DNA of 64,000 nucleotides. It comes from Synechococcus sp. PCC 7336 (GTDB taxonomy: Bacteria; Cyanobacteriota; Cyanobacteriia; Thermostichales; PCC-7336). Location of the stretch: assembly GCF_000332275.1 (NCBI RefSeq), contig NZ_CM001776.1:310001-374000 (forward strand), read 5' to 3'. Shown in pieces: positions 1-9,238 of the stretch (positions are counted from its first letter, which is position 1; every line of letters begins with the position of its first letter). The translations under genes and the position numbers were made by a program. The notes below the pieces were generated by a model, which searched no databases, was not told the origin of the DNA, and saw only the letters and a program-made list of their open reading frames with translations.

Positions 1-36
1 CTCCAGAAAACTCCAGGTCTCTACGTAGACGAGGTA
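1..36 (+). repeat. Partial copy (tail) of the dispersed repeat family
   Basis: The first bases of the window read AAAACTCCAGGTCTC followed by a GTAGACGAGGT-like end. This matches the 3' tail of the full-length repeat at 11498-11616 (AAAACTCCAGGTCTCAAC then ATGGATGCGGT). Only the tail is visible because the window begins inside the element. It lies just upstream of the GTG that opens the first toxin-island gene. Confidence 0.5.
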
Positions 37-111
37 TAGATGCCATCTTGCAACAGAAGGTGGCGATTATACTTCTTCAGGTAGCTACTCATTGTTGTTT
101 GCTTCAAGGCC

Positions 112-849
112 GTGAACAGAGTAAAGAACCCACTAAGGATAGTACTCGTTAGCCTAATCTTCTTAGGGATATTCTTTTCTCTAATTAGCATTAGGCCAGA
201 TCCTACAAATGCACAATCGGAATCTCTTACCTTGTCATTAGTCAAAGGCCAAGAGTATGAACTCTGTCAATCATTAGAATTAGCTTTCAATTCGAGACCT
301 ATTCAATCTGAAGAGGAGTTCTGGTGTAACACATCTAATATTTTAGAGCCACCTCTCTTTCCACAACCTATTTGGAACGAGATAGATATTACTAAAAACC
401 TGGATCTTGCACGAGAAATATTTCTTCGCAGCTGGCTAGGGGCTCGGTTTAGAGATGCAGATGTTGTTGATAGTTTCTGGGAACAAAGGCAACACCTTTT
501 CAATGAAGAAGTATCTCAAGGAGTAATGCGCATTGAGGTTAGCAATTTAGACTTTAACTTTGATGGACAGCAAGATCGCGTTTATCGTTATACCAGAAGA
601 GTTTGTCCTCAAGGTGTGGAGGCTAATTCTTCGTCAATTGGTTCTTATCACATCTTAGATGAAGACGATCCCATCCTTGGAAAGATAACTTTGTCTTACT
701 TCTCTAAGTCTACAGAAGCCTTCTTTTTCAGAGGCCGCACATATCTGCTGTCATTTCAGCTAAATGGTGCATCAATTAGGGAACCACACGATTTGCCCAA
801 TTTATTAACTATAGCAATGGTTCCAATATGTGAATTTGAATGGGAGTAA
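112..849 (+). CDS. Small exported protein, copy 1 (candidate periplasmic immunity/partner protein)
   Basis: A 245-residue protein I cannot assign to a named family. Residues 1-34 form a Sec-type signal peptide: basic start, a long hydrophobic core, and a likely cut after Ala34 (PTNA|Q). No lipobox is present, so periplasm or outside is expected. The mature part has four cysteines (in ELCQ, EFWC, RVCPQ and PICEF), all kept in the paralogue at 2627-3403, which suggests disulfides. A D-x-N-x-D-G-x-x-D loop (FNFDGQQDR) looks like a calcium-binding loop. Other shared blocks are ILEPPLF.QP, SYHILDED and TEAFFF.GRTYLL. The start is GTG at 112, chosen because its MNR start aligns with the paralogue. 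It overlaps the lysozyme-like reading frame that follows, implying translational coupling. Composition is AT-rich compared with the rest of the window. Immunity is an inference from gene order and location only. Confidence 0.75.
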   Translation: MNRVKNPLRIVLVSLIFLGIFFSLISIRPDPTNAQSESLTLSLVKGQEYELCQSLELAFNSRPIQSEEEFWCNTSNILEPPLFPQPIWNEIDITKNLDLAREIFLRSWLGARFRDADVVDSFWEQRQHLFNEEVSQGVMRIEVSNLDFNFDGQQDRVYRYTRRVCPQGVEANSSSIGSYHILDEDDPILGKITLSYFSKSTEAFFFRGRTYLLSFQLNGASIREPHDLPNLLTIAMVPICEFEWE

Positions 850-857
850 ACTTGGCT

Positions 858-1682
858 ATGACGATAAATACACAGAATCTTACTCTTTCTGAATACCAGA
901 GTCTTCGATTTGAGGTCCTTAACCAGCTTGAGACCAGTAACAACATAGATCCTATCTTGAATCCCATTATAGATAGTGCAGGTATTCCTACAATTGGTGT
1001 CGGATTAAATTTAAGAGATGTCGATTCCAGAAATATTGTATTTCGTGCATTTGATATTGAACAAAACCCCGCTATTGATCCTGCAGATGCAGTTTTTGCT
1101 GCAGAACTCATAAGTGTCATCAATAGTCCACAGTCTTCAGTATCTCAATTGAGAGCTGACTTGGATGATGTTTTGATCCGGCGAGCAAATAATCCTAATG
1201 TGCTAGCAACTAACCGACGCACAACATTTAGTTTTACCAGTCGAACGGAATCAATCGATGCCTTTAGTCAACGTGTTGCTATATTTGAGCCAGACGTAGA
1301 TGGTGCGATTTCAGGGGTAAGTAACTCATTAGAACGTACTACGCTAGTTTCATTTGCATTCAATGGAGGTATCGGACTTATTGGGCCAGGATTGACCGCA
1401 GCTTTTAATAGTGGCGACAGAGCTGAAGCATATTACGAAATCCGTTACAATACAAACTTCGAATTTAATATAGGCGCTATATCTGGGCCTGGGATTGCAA
1501 GACGTAGATATATTGAGGCTGCAACCTTTGGACTGTACGATGTATCGAATCCTGGGCCAAATTTTCGACCATCGGAAACTGATGCTCTCAAGGTATTCAG
1601 AACCTTCAATAAACATGAAGAGCGTATCAGTGCTTATGAGGCTGGTCTTGGCGGAATTATTTCAGGGCTCTACCGGACCTAG
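858..1682 (+). CDS. Stand-alone GH24 lysozyme-like domain protein (truncated duplicate of the RTX toxin N-terminus)
   Basis: About 274 residues that align along their whole length with the N-terminal ~280 residues of the RTX protein at 3396-7658. Phage-lysozyme (GH24) hallmarks are visible: a Glu in LETS (E25), then D-x2-G-x2-T followed by IGVG (D39, T45), and later LVSFAFNGG...GL.AAF..GDRAEA. These match the family's catalytic Glu/Asp/Thr region and its helix LVSFAFNVG...L..LN.GD. There is no signal peptide and no RTX or secretion region. The frame stops at a TAG where the paralogue continues. The start could be ATG 840, TTG 852 or ATG 858; 858 aligns best with the paralogue (INTQNL). The catalytic positions are intact, so enzyme activity is possible, but export would need another route. 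It may equally be a decaying remnant. Confidence 0.7.
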   Translation: MTINTQNLTLSEYQSLRFEVLNQLETSNNIDPILNPIIDSAGIPTIGVGLNLRDVDSRNIVFRAFDIEQNPAIDPADAVFAAELISVINSPQSSVSQLRADLDDVLIRRANNPNVLATNRRTTFSFTSRTESIDAFSQRVAIFEPDVDGAISGVSNSLERTTLVSFAFNGGIGLIGPGLTAAFNSGDRAEAYYEIRYNTNFEFNIGAISGPGIARRRYIEAATFGLYDVSNPGPNFRPSETDALKVFRTFNKHEERISAYEAGLGGIISGLYRT

Positions 1683-1767
1683 TATGCTAGTTCCATGCCA
1701 AAACTGCTCAAAGCCTTGCTAGCAATGGATTAGATGGTAAAACATACTTCTTTATGCTCAAGATCTC

Positions 1768-1977
1768 ATGAATGCCTTGCTAGGTAAGGCTTTTAGGCTC
1801 TTCAGGGCTACGGACAGCATAGCCAGAACCGATGAGCCTATTTCAGCAGTAAATCAGGAAGTCGCTGCTATTAATAGCCGACTGGGAGGGCTTAGAGCAC
1901 TGACGCATCACTCAATAGATCTGAGGGAGGAGAACGTTTTTATCAATTTATGTTTTGCATCGCCTGTCAATGCGTAA
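1768..1977 (+). pseudogene. Remnant of the linker that follows the lysozyme domain
   Basis: This short open frame contains EVAAINSRLGGL (about 1855-1890), which matches DIAALNSRLTGI directly after the lysozyme domain of the RTX protein (about 4244-4280). It is in a different frame from the upstream gene and separated from it by about 160 bp with no counterpart in the intact copy. The first cassette therefore once extended into the RTX gene's linker and has since been broken by an insertion and frameshift. Nothing resembling RTX repeats follows it. Confidence 0.55.
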
Positions 1978-2626
1978 CTCCTAAAATCAGACTAACTAAT
2001 TCAGTATTATCACTGTTTCAGCATTTTTTTTGCCTTGCTAAAATATCTACAAATATAGAAATTCAGTAACCGTCTCAGAAGCTTGGAACGAGCCAGACAG
2101 ATAACGAGTTTAAAGGGTTTCAGCCTTTCTCGTCCTAACAGATCGAGGTAAAAACAGCTGAAACAATCAATCTTCGTTAAATCCCTGGGACGGTTACGAA
2201 ATTCAAGCGCAAAAATGGGTGTTGTGCTTAAGTAAACCAGTATATCAAGATCGTTATATAGCAATCTTAATCGATTTGTGAACGCCAGGATACCTGAAAT
2301 CTAGTGCTGGGAAGGATCGACATTTACAAGTCATTCTCGGATTGTTATATATAGTTGATCGAGCATAATCATATAGCCAAAAGTAAGAACTGCACACTTA
2401 CTTTGGATACTAGAGAGGCTATAGTACTTTCTCTCAATATAGCGGTTTTTGAACGAATGGGGTACATGAAAAGCTTTGCTATGCAAACGTTACAAATATT
2501 ATGCTACACCTCCTCACTCCAATGAAAACCTTTATAGAAAATCTGTAAGGATTTCAATATTTTAACTCATGTTGTTGAGAGGAAAGATTGCCTCAGAGGA
2601 TCTCATATCAATCAATTGGTGAAACC
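1978..2626. other. AT-rich non-coding spacer between the two cassettes
   Basis: About 650 bp with no convincing gene on either strand and no HIP1 octamer. It is AT-rich like the flanking cassette genes. It presumably holds the promoter of the second cassette, but I could not settle on -35/-10 elements. Confidence 0.5.
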
Positions 2627-3403
2627 ATGAACAGACAAGTAGATTTGAAAAGAATTATATTCCTTTGTGTAATTTTTCTGGGATTACTTATTTCTGGAAT
2701 TAACTTCCAGAAAAATCCCTTGCGAGCACAGCCTGAGACTCTTTCGCTCTCTTTGGTTGAAGTAAACGATCTCGGCAGACAACAGCCAGAACTTTGTCAG
2801 GCTTTAGAAGCTATATTTAGTTCAATTTCTGTATCCTCTCAAAACGAGTTTTGGTGTAGATTGCCCAAAATTCTTGAACCACCTCTTTTTACTCAACCTA
2901 GCTGGGAAAAAATAGATGCTTCTAGTAATTATGAACTAGCGAGAGAGCTTTTTCTTCGCACCTTTCTAGACCGCCAAATTAGAGACATACATGCTGTCGA
3001 AAGACTCTTGGAGCACAGTGGAGAAGAACTGTTTGAGGATAGGTTGAATCGAGAGGAGATCGACATCGAAACTAGTAGCTTTGATGTCGATCTTGATGGC
3101 GATCCAGATCGTATATATCGATATTCATTGGCAGAATGTTCGCAATTTACAGAAGGTCAAACATCTCCTTCATGGATATATTCCTATCATATTCTAGATG
3201 AGGATAACCTTCTTCTAAGTGATGCTTTTCTACGTCGTCTGAGCAAAAAAACAGAGGCTTTCTTTTTTGGAGGGCGTACATATCTATTAGGCTCACTTGG
3301 TAGCGCATTCGGTGTCTATGAAGCAATCCCTAGACTTAACCGAGAATACATAGCAATATTTCCCGCCTGTATATTTCAATTTGTGGAGAAGTCCAGTGAT
3401 TAA
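2627..3403 (+). CDS. Small exported protein, copy 2 (candidate immunity/partner of the RTX lysozyme)
   Basis: A 258-residue paralogue of the protein at 112-849. The start is taken at the ATG giving MNRQVD rather than an upstream in-frame TTG, because it aligns with copy 1 and puts the signal peptide at the N-terminus. The signal peptide ends about Ala34 (LRA|Q) and has no lipobox. The mature region keeps four cysteines (ELCQ, EFWC, AECSQ, PACIF) and a D-x-D-x-D-G-x-x-D loop (VDLDGDPDR). It also keeps ILEPPLF.QP, SYHILDED and KKTEAFFFGGRTYLL. Its stop overlaps the GTG of the RTX gene by 8 bp, so the two are likely translated together. A periplasmic protein coupled to a peptidoglycan-degrading toxin fits an immunity role. 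A lysozyme inhibitor or secretion accessory would also fit. Function is unproven. Confidence 0.75.
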   Translation: MNRQVDLKRIIFLCVIFLGLLISGINFQKNPLRAQPETLSLSLVEVNDLGRQQPELCQALEAIFSSISVSSQNEFWCRLPKILEPPLFTQPSWEKIDASSNYELARELFLRTFLDRQIRDIHAVERLLEHSGEELFEDRLNREEIDIETSSFDVDLDGDPDRIYRYSLAECSQFTEGQTSPSWIYSYHILDEDNLLLSDAFLRRLSKKTEAFFFGGRTYLLGSLGSAFGVYEAIPRLNREYIAIFPACIFQFVEKSSD

Positions 3404-6400
3404 TACACAGAACTTAAGCGATGCCAATTATGCAATCTTTAGACGCGAACTCCTTAACCAACTAGAGACCAGTGATGCCCTGAATCCTTTAACACAAATC
3501 ATCCTAGATGACGAAGGAATTCCTACACTTGGTGTAGGACTAAATCTTCAAAATGATGATTCAAGAGATGCTGTTTTCAGAGCACTTGGCATTGAGACAG
3601 ACTCCACTGTAGATCCGGTAGACGCGATTTTTGCATCGATGATAGAAGGGATTCTTGATAATGGTAGTAGTATTAACCCTCAACCATTTTTATCAAGCCA
3701 GCTTCCTACATTAATCAATGATTTAAATGCTGTCCTAGTGACGCGTGCAGGCAATGAGATGGTGTTAGCAAATATGGGGATTCCCTCCAATGAAAGGCTA
3801 ATGGCGTTTGAATTCCCCGACATAGCAACATCCATTGCTGCTTTTGAAGATAGGGTTGAGACGATTGACGAAACTTTTGTGGACTCACTTTCTGCTTTTT
3901 CTGGAATAAGCAATTCGTTAGAGCGTGCAGCTTTAGTTTCACTCGCCTTTAATGCGCAAACTACGCTGACTGGTCAAGGACTACCAGCAGCTTTTACTAA
4001 CGGCGATCGGGCTGAAGCTTTTTACGAAATTCGCTACAATACAAATCCTAGCTTAGATCTTGGAGAGGCAAGGCGTAGATATATTGAGTCAGAAGTATTT
4101 GGTCTTTACGCAGTTTCCAATCCAGATCCAGACTTCCGACCTTCCGAAACTGATGCACTCAAAGTATTCAGAACGTTCAATAAACATGAGGAACGCATCA
4201 GCCTTTACGAAGCCACATTAAGTGCAGCAATAAGGATAGCAAATGACGATATTGCTGCTCTCAATAGCAGGCTGACAGGAATAGAAATCGGTAATGTTCT
4301 GACAACTCAAGAGGAATTTGAGCTTGCTAGAGACGTTCTAATCGAAAACTTCGGCACTCTCCCAGAAGGCATCCAGCAAGCCCTCAGTATTGTATCTCCT
4401 GGCAACTCCTTATTAACGCCATCGGCATTGGAGGGGGTATTTGTTGCTGCGTCCGCACAAGGCATCGCAGGCGCTAATCAACCTGCTGAAGTGGCAGCTT
4501 TCACAGTGGATCGCGTTGCCGCTGAAAACCGAAATAACCGTATTTATGACGGTACGGATGACTTGATCTTTGGAAGCATTGACGAGCCTGGGGTAAGTGT
4601 CGGTAACGATACTTTGAGGGGGGGAAGTGGAAATGACCTGTTTATTGGCGGGCTGGGAGAAGATTTTCACGACGGTGGCAGTGGTGAGGATACCGTTAGC
4701 TTTCTGCGAAGCACCGCAGGAGTGACGGTCGATCTCCAGCTAGGTACGGGGTCAGGGGGACAGGCTGCGGACGATCGCTTTGTGAATATTGAAAATGCGA
4801 TCGGTAGTGAAGCGGGAGACAACTTGATTGGCAATGATGCCAATAATTTGCTGATTGGTCATACAGGTAACGACAGACTCGAAGGCGGCATTGGCGACGA
4901 TATTTTGCTCGGAGGTGACGGCGACGATACTGCTTTCTTCAACCTCGGTCTCGAAGACCTCGAAATTACTGAAAATGAAGACGGTACGTTCACCATTTCG
5001 AGCGAACCTTTCGGTACCGATACTCTCCAAGGCATCGAATTCCTTGAATTAGGTGCAAATGATGGTCGCATCTTCCAGCTCCCCCTCGAAGATGGCCCCG
5101 AAAGCAGCCTCAGCGAAACCCTCTTCAGCAGCGAAGGGGAAGACATCGGCACTCTGAACTTCACCCTGCCCAGCTTCACCCTGGATGGCGATGTCGACTA
5201 CAGCTTCGAAATCTCCGCTCTAGACCCCAGCACGCAATTCAACTTCGCCTACATTATCGATACCTCCGGCAGCACCGGTGGCGGTATTTTATCCACCATT
5301 CAACAAACCTTTACAACCTTAACTAACGACTTGATTGCGACAGGAATTGCGGATATCAGTCAATTTGCGGTTATCGAATTCAATTCTTTTGCCAGCACCA
5401 GTATTACGGACTCGGCAGAGCAAGCCATCGCGATCGTCAACAGCTTCACCTCTGGCGGCAGTACAAACTTTGGGGTAGCCATCTCCGAAGGCTTGGACTT
5501 TTTCAATAGCGTTCCCGATACCGGCACCAACATCGCCTTTTTCCTCTCAGACGGCTTCGGCTCGGGAGCTAGTTCTGCCCTGCAGTCGGTTGCCGACGTC
5601 CGCGCTTTCGGTGTGGGAACGGGAGCTAGTCTCAGTGCCCTCCAAATCATTGACCCCGGTGCCGTTCTCCTCACGGACCCTTCTGATTTAACTGCCGCCC
5701 TCAACCAAGGGGAAATCAGCCTCGAAGACATCGAACTCATTCAAATTGTTCGAGAAGACGCAGAGGGCAATCGCGAAATCCTCGACCAAATCGATCCTTC
5801 CGCTCCCAGCACTGACCCCAACGACACCAGCACGATTAGCGAGAACGCCGTCGCCATCACCGCTACAGGCAATCTCGAAAACCTGGATGTCTCGCTCGAT
5901 GCCGAAAACCGCATCTTCGCCGAAGTGACCTTTTCGGCAGAATTTCAAGAAACTTTTGGCATCGGCACCACTGAAATTGCCTTTACCGTGACCTCTGGAG
6001 GTGGCATCGGTAGCCCGAGCGCTGGCGATGACGTGCTCCAACTGGGTCTCGGCGATACAGATATCAGTGCCGGTGCGGGTAACGACACCATCACGGGCAA
6101 CAATTCTGCGAATGAGATCGACGGTCAATCTGGCGGCGATCGCATTTTTGGCGGCGGTGGGGACGATATTCTCACCGGTGGTAGTGGCAGCGATACCATC
6201 GACGGCGGCGACGGCTTCGATATCGCCGTCTTCGACTTCAATGTCGCCCAAGCAGGAGAGATCGAACGAGTGGGCTCTAGCCTTTCCCTGAGCGGCACCA
6301 ATGACGTCCTCATTAACGTCGAACAACTGGAGTTCACCGATGCCGTTGTCGATGGCGACACACTGGAAGTCACTCCCCGCAGTCCAGTCGATCCGCTCCT

Positions 6401-7658
6401 CAGCGCGATCGCGCAACTCCAAGCCAGCATTCCCCCCTTGGAGACCAGTCTCAGTACCCTCCTGCTCCCGGAGTTGAACAACCAGGCTCTGAGACTGGAC
6501 CAGTTGCTTGAGACCATCAACCGCTTCGATATTTTCACCCTGTCCCCGAGCCAAATCGCAGACTTTCAAAACCAATTTGACAATATCCAAGCCAGCATTA
6601 CAGCTCTGCCGAACGACCTGCGCAACGATAATACGTTCACCGGAACGGCAGGAGCCGATAACTTATCTGGCGGCTTGGGCAACGATACGATCTTGGGGGC
6701 TGATGGCAGCGATCGCCTCAATGGCGATGATGGCAACGACGTTCTCCAAGGGGGCAATGACAACGATACCCTCGTCGGCGGCAGTGGTAGCGATACGCTC
6801 GAAGGGGGCAATGGCAGCGATCGCCTTGAAGGAGGGAGTGATAGTGACAGCCTTTTGGGTGAAGTTGGCACTGACACGCTCTTGGGTGGCGCTGGCCGAG
6901 ACACTCTCGATGGCGGCGGTAGTGACGACCGACTCAAAGGAGGAGATGGCAACGATCTGCTCGCCGGTGGCGAAGGCCGAGACACACTTTTGGGGGAAGG
7001 TGGCGAGGATACCCTCGCGGGCGGCACCGGTAACGACCAACTCACAGGTGCTGACGGCAACGATCTGCTGGAAGGCAATGAGGACAACGATACGTTGTTG
7101 GGTAACAGTGGTTCCGATACTCTCTTGGGGGGAAGCGGCAACGATCTGCTCAGGGGAGGAGAGAAGGCAGACTTACTCGAAGGGAATGACGGCGACGATA
7201 CTATACGCGGCGGCAATGGAGCCGACACGCTCATTGGGGGCAGTGACTTCGATTTGCTGATTGGGGGAAGTGGTAACGACCTCCTCAATGGCGGTAATGG
7301 CAGCGATACGTTGCAGGGGACAGGCGGTAACAGAGGGGCTGGCGAGTGGGATACTCTGCTCGGCGGTTTTGGCAATGACTTATTTGTCTTGGGGAATAAC
7401 GGTGGGACTTTCTACAGTTCCAGTGGCCAGGACGACTTCGCAACGATTGCGGATTTCATTGTTGGAGAAGACACGATTCAACTGCATGGAAATGCAAGCG
7501 ACTACTTGCTCGGTCAGTCGAGTGCGAATGCCGCCGATGTGGTTTTGCTCCTCGATCGCGATCGGGATGGGGCGATCGGTGGTGGCGACGAGTTGATTGC
7601 CACGATTGCAGGAGGGGCGGGTCTCCAACTGCAAAGTTCGGCGTTCTCGTTTGTCTAA
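3396..7658 (+). CDS. RTX (calcium-binding repeat) protein with N-terminal GH24 lysozyme domain and VWA domain
   Basis: About 1420 residues. The start is GTG at 3396, preceded by GGAGAAG at good spacing; a TTG at 3381 is the alternative. Residues 1-280 are a lysozyme-like domain: E24, then D38-x2-G-x2-T44-LGVG, and ALVSLAFN...GDRAEA.YEIR, as in phage lysozymes of GH24. Residues ~380-515 form a first block of RTX nonapeptides (GGxGxDxL type). Residues ~610-790 are a von Willebrand A domain with a MIDAS motif DTSGST (from residue 622). A second RTX block lies at ~870-950 and a long third block at ~1080-1310. The C-terminal ~110 residues (NDLFVLG, IADFIVGEDTIQL, ending in FSFV) look like the region after RTX arrays that carries the type I secretion signal. 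There is no N-terminal signal peptide. Likely role, inferred: calcium-folded extracellular protein that presents a peptidoglycan hydrolase. Type I secretion genes are not in this window. Base composition shifts from AT-rich over the lysozyme domain to GC-rich, HIP1-containing DNA over the RTX part. Confidence 0.85.
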   Translation: MINTQNLSDANYAIFRRELLNQLETSDALNPLTQIILDDEGIPTLGVGLNLQNDDSRDAVFRALGIETDSTVDPVDAIFASMIEGILDNGSSINPQPFLSSQLPTLINDLNAVLVTRAGNEMVLANMGIPSNERLMAFEFPDIATSIAAFEDRVETIDETFVDSLSAFSGISNSLERAALVSLAFNAQTTLTGQGLPAAFTNGDRAEAFYEIRYNTNPSLDLGEARRRYIESEVFGLYAVSNPDPDFRPSETDALKVFRTFNKHEERISLYEATLSAAIRIANDDIAALNSRLTGIEIGNVLTTQEEFELARDVLIENFGTLPEGIQQALSIVSPGNSLLTPSALEGVFVAASAQGIAGANQPAEVAAFTVDRVAAENRNNRIYDGTDDLIFGSIDEPGVSVGNDTLRGGSGNDLFIGGLGEDFHDGGSGEDTVSFLRSTAGVTVDLQLGTGSGGQAADDRFVNIENAIGSEAGDNLIGNDANNLLIGHTGNDRLEGGIGDDILLGGDGDDTAFFNLGLEDLEITENEDGTFTISSEPFGTDTLQGIEFLELGANDGRIFQLPLEDGPESSLSETLFSSEGEDIGTLNFTLPSFTLDGDVDYSFEISALDPSTQFNFAYIIDTSGSTGGGILSTIQQTFTTLTNDLIATGIADISQFAVIEFNSFASTSITDSAEQAIAIVNSFTSGGSTNFGVAISEGLDFFNSVPDTGTNIAFFLSDGFGSGASSALQSVADVRAFGVGTGASLSALQIIDPGAVLLTDPSDLTAALNQGEISLEDIELIQIVREDAEGNREILDQIDPSAPSTDPNDTSTISENAVAITATGNLENLDVSLDAENRIFAEVTFSAEFQETFGIGTTEIAFTVTSGGGIGSPSAGDDVLQLGLGDTDISAGAGNDTITGNNSANEIDGQSGGDRIFGGGGDDILTGGSGSDTIDGGDGFDIAVFDFNVAQAGEIERVGSSLSLSGTNDVLINVEQLEFTDAVVDGDTLEVTPRSPVDPLLSAIAQLQASIPPLETSLSTLLLPELNNQALRLDQLLETINRFDIFTLSPSQIADFQNQFDNIQASITALPNDLRNDNTFTGTAGADNLSGGLGNDTILGADGSDRLNGDDGNDVLQGGNDNDTLVGGSGSDTLEGGNGSDRLEGGSDSDSLLGEVGTDTLLGGAGRDTLDGGGSDDRLKGGDGNDLLAGGEGRDTLLGEGGEDTLAGGTGNDQLTGADGNDLLEGNEDNDTLLGNSGSDTLLGGSGNDLLRGGEKADLLEGNDGDDTIRGGNGADTLIGGSDFDLLIGGSGNDLLNGGNGSDTLQGTGGNRGAGEWDTLLGGFGNDLFVLGNNGGTFYSSSGQDDFATIADFIVGEDTIQLHGNASDYLLGQSSANAADVVLLLDRDRDGAIGGGDELIATIAGGAGLQLQSSAFSFV

Positions 7659-7811
7659 AGGCCCCATACCGTCGGGGCGATCGTTGTCTGGCCTTTACAG
7701 CTAGGTTGAGCGACTTCTTATCGCCCCGAGAGAGCCCATAAGCAACCAGCGCGATCGCTTGCGGTCTGAAACCAGCGTTAGATCGCCAGGACTGTTCGAG
7801 ACAGTTCAGCT

Positions 7812-7846
7812 CAACTAATCGCGCGGGCGTTACTCGCGATTAGTTG
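7812..7846. terminator. 12-bp perfect inverted repeat between the RTX gene and trpB
   Basis: CAACTAATCGCG and CGCGATTAGTTG pair perfectly across an 11-nt loop. No T-run follows on either strand, so it is not a classic intrinsic terminator. Its place 150 bp after the RTX stop and 130 bp before trpB suits a transcript end or a leader element. The rest of the 7659-7978 spacer holds short GC-rich palindromes only. Confidence 0.4.
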
Positions 7847-7943
7847 CCCTACCTCTCGAATCTCATTGCGAAATTCCTGATGCTCTATCGTTGCCTCTAC
7901 TTTAGTTGCGGTTCCTCCGCTGGGAGTGTTGGCCAGTCAGCTT

Positions 7944-7949
7944 ATAATT
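7944..7949 (+). promoter_or_regulatory. Candidate -10 box of trpB
   Basis: A perfect TATAAT lies 30 bp before the proposed GTG start of trpB. I see no good -35 hexamer at the standard spacing, so this is only a candidate. It would give a very short leader. Confidence 0.3.
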
Positions 7950-7978
7950 GGGGGGCAGTTCTTCGCCTTTTCTATCCT

Positions 7979-9238
7979 GTGACGCAAACCCCCATTGCAC
8001 CTCAATCGCCTTCCACTGCCAGCGCGATCGAAGCCCGCCCCGACCGGCGAGGCCGTTTCGGCCAGTTTGGTGGCAAATATGTGCCCGAAACGCTGATGAG
8101 TGCCCTAACGGAGTTAGAAGCTGCCTTTCGCCAATATCGCCAAGACGCCCAATTCCAAGCAGAACTGGACGGATTGCTGAAGGATTATGTGGGTCGTCCC
8201 AGCCCGCTGTATTTTGCCGAGCGTCTAACCCAGCACTATGGCGGCGCTCAAATCTATTTCAAGCGCGAAGATCTCAACCACACGGGAGCCCACAAAATTA
8301 ACAATGCCCTGGGGCAAGTGCTGTTGGCCTTGCGCATGGGCAAGCGCCGCATCATTGCCGAAACGGGGGCGGGCCAGCACGGCGTGGCGACTGCAACCGT
8401 CTGCGCGCGGTTTGGCTTGGAATGCATTATCTATATGGGTCGCCTCGACATCGAGCGACAAGCTCCCAACGTGCAGCGGATGCAACTGCTGGGGGCCGAG
8501 GTGCGCCCGGTGGATGCGGGAACTCGCACCCTCAAAGAAGCCACTTCTGAAGCCATCCGCGATTGGGTCACCAATGTCGAAACCACCCACTACATCATTG
8601 GGTCTGTGGCGGGGCCGCATCCCTATCCGATGATGGTGCGGGAGTTCCACGATTGCATCGGTCGCGAAACCCGGCAGCAGTGCTTGGAGAAATGGGGGGG
8701 CTTGCCGGATGTATTGCTGGCCTGCGTGGGGGGGGGCTCGAACGCGATCGGGCTCTTTAATGACTTCATTGACGAACCGTCAGTCCGCATTATTGGGATT
8801 GAGGCAGCAGGAGAAGGTGCAGATACAGCCCATCACGCAGCGACGCTCACTCGCGGACAGGTGGGAGTGCTGCACGGGGCGATGAGCTATCTGTTGCAGG
8901 ACGACGACGGCCAAGTGCGCGAGGCGCATTCCATCAGTGCGGGGTTAGATTATCCGGGCGTCGGTCCCGAGCACAGCTATCTCAAAGATATTGGGCGGGC
9001 AGAATATTATAGTGCCACCGATCGCGAAGCGGTGCGAGCGGTTTTGCTCACCTCTAAGTTAGAGGGCATTATCCCGGCACTAGAGACAGCCCACGCGATC
9101 GCCTATCTGGAAACACTCGCGCCGCAGTTGGACGCAGACGCCAAAATTGTGCTCAACTGTTCCGGTCGCGGCGACAAGGATTTGGCTTCCGTACAGCGCT
9201 ATTTAGAGAAGTATCCCGACGTGGCGATGGCTCTCTAG
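7979..9238 (+). CDS. trpB: Tryptophan synthase beta chain
   Basis: A 419-residue PLP enzyme that condenses indole and serine to tryptophan in the cytoplasm, as the beta subunit of the TrpA2B2 complex. Visible hallmarks: [16 protein letters not shown] near the N-terminus; [13 protein letters not shown] with the PLP lysine (K106); [13 protein letters not shown]; the phosphate-binding GGGSNAIG; and [12 protein letters not shown]. The open frame extends upstream to a TTG at 7844. The GTG at 7979 (MTQTPIAPQ) was chosen because it gives the usual family length and the upstream part overlaps a perfect hairpin. No other trp gene is adjacent, as is common in cyanobacteria. Confidence in function is high; the exact start is less sure. 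Confidence 0.95.
   Translation: MTQTPIAPQSPSTASAIEARPDRRGRFGQFGGKYVPETLMSALTELEAAFRQYRQDAQFQAELDGLLKDYVGRPSPLYFAERLTQHYGGAQIYFKREDLNHTGAHKINNALGQVLLALRMGKRRIIAETGAGQHGVATATVCARFGLECIIYMGRLDIERQAPNVQRMQLLGAEVRPVDAGTRTLKEATSEAIRDWVTNVETTHYIIGSVAGPHPYPMMVREFHDCIGRETRQQCLEKWGGLPDVLLACVGGGSNAIGLFNDFIDEPSVRIIGIEAAGEGADTAHHAATLTRGQVGVLHGAMSYLLQDDDGQVREAHSISAGLDYPGVGPEHSYLKDIGRAEYYSATDREAVRAVLLTSKLEGIIPALETAHAIAYLETLAPQLDADAKIVLNCSGRGDKDLASVQRYLEKYPDVAMAL

Noticed and set aside
6640-7320. Regular short-period repeats that could suggest a CRISPR array
   Set aside because: The period is about 27 nt with degenerate units and follows RTX nonapeptide codons; there are no unique spacers.
5688-7375. Long open frames on the minus strand and in other frames across the RTX region
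   Set aside because: They mirror the Gly/Asp repeats of the RTX gene, consist of low-complexity Ser/Pro/Leu or Ala/Thr repeats, and have no binding site or family features.
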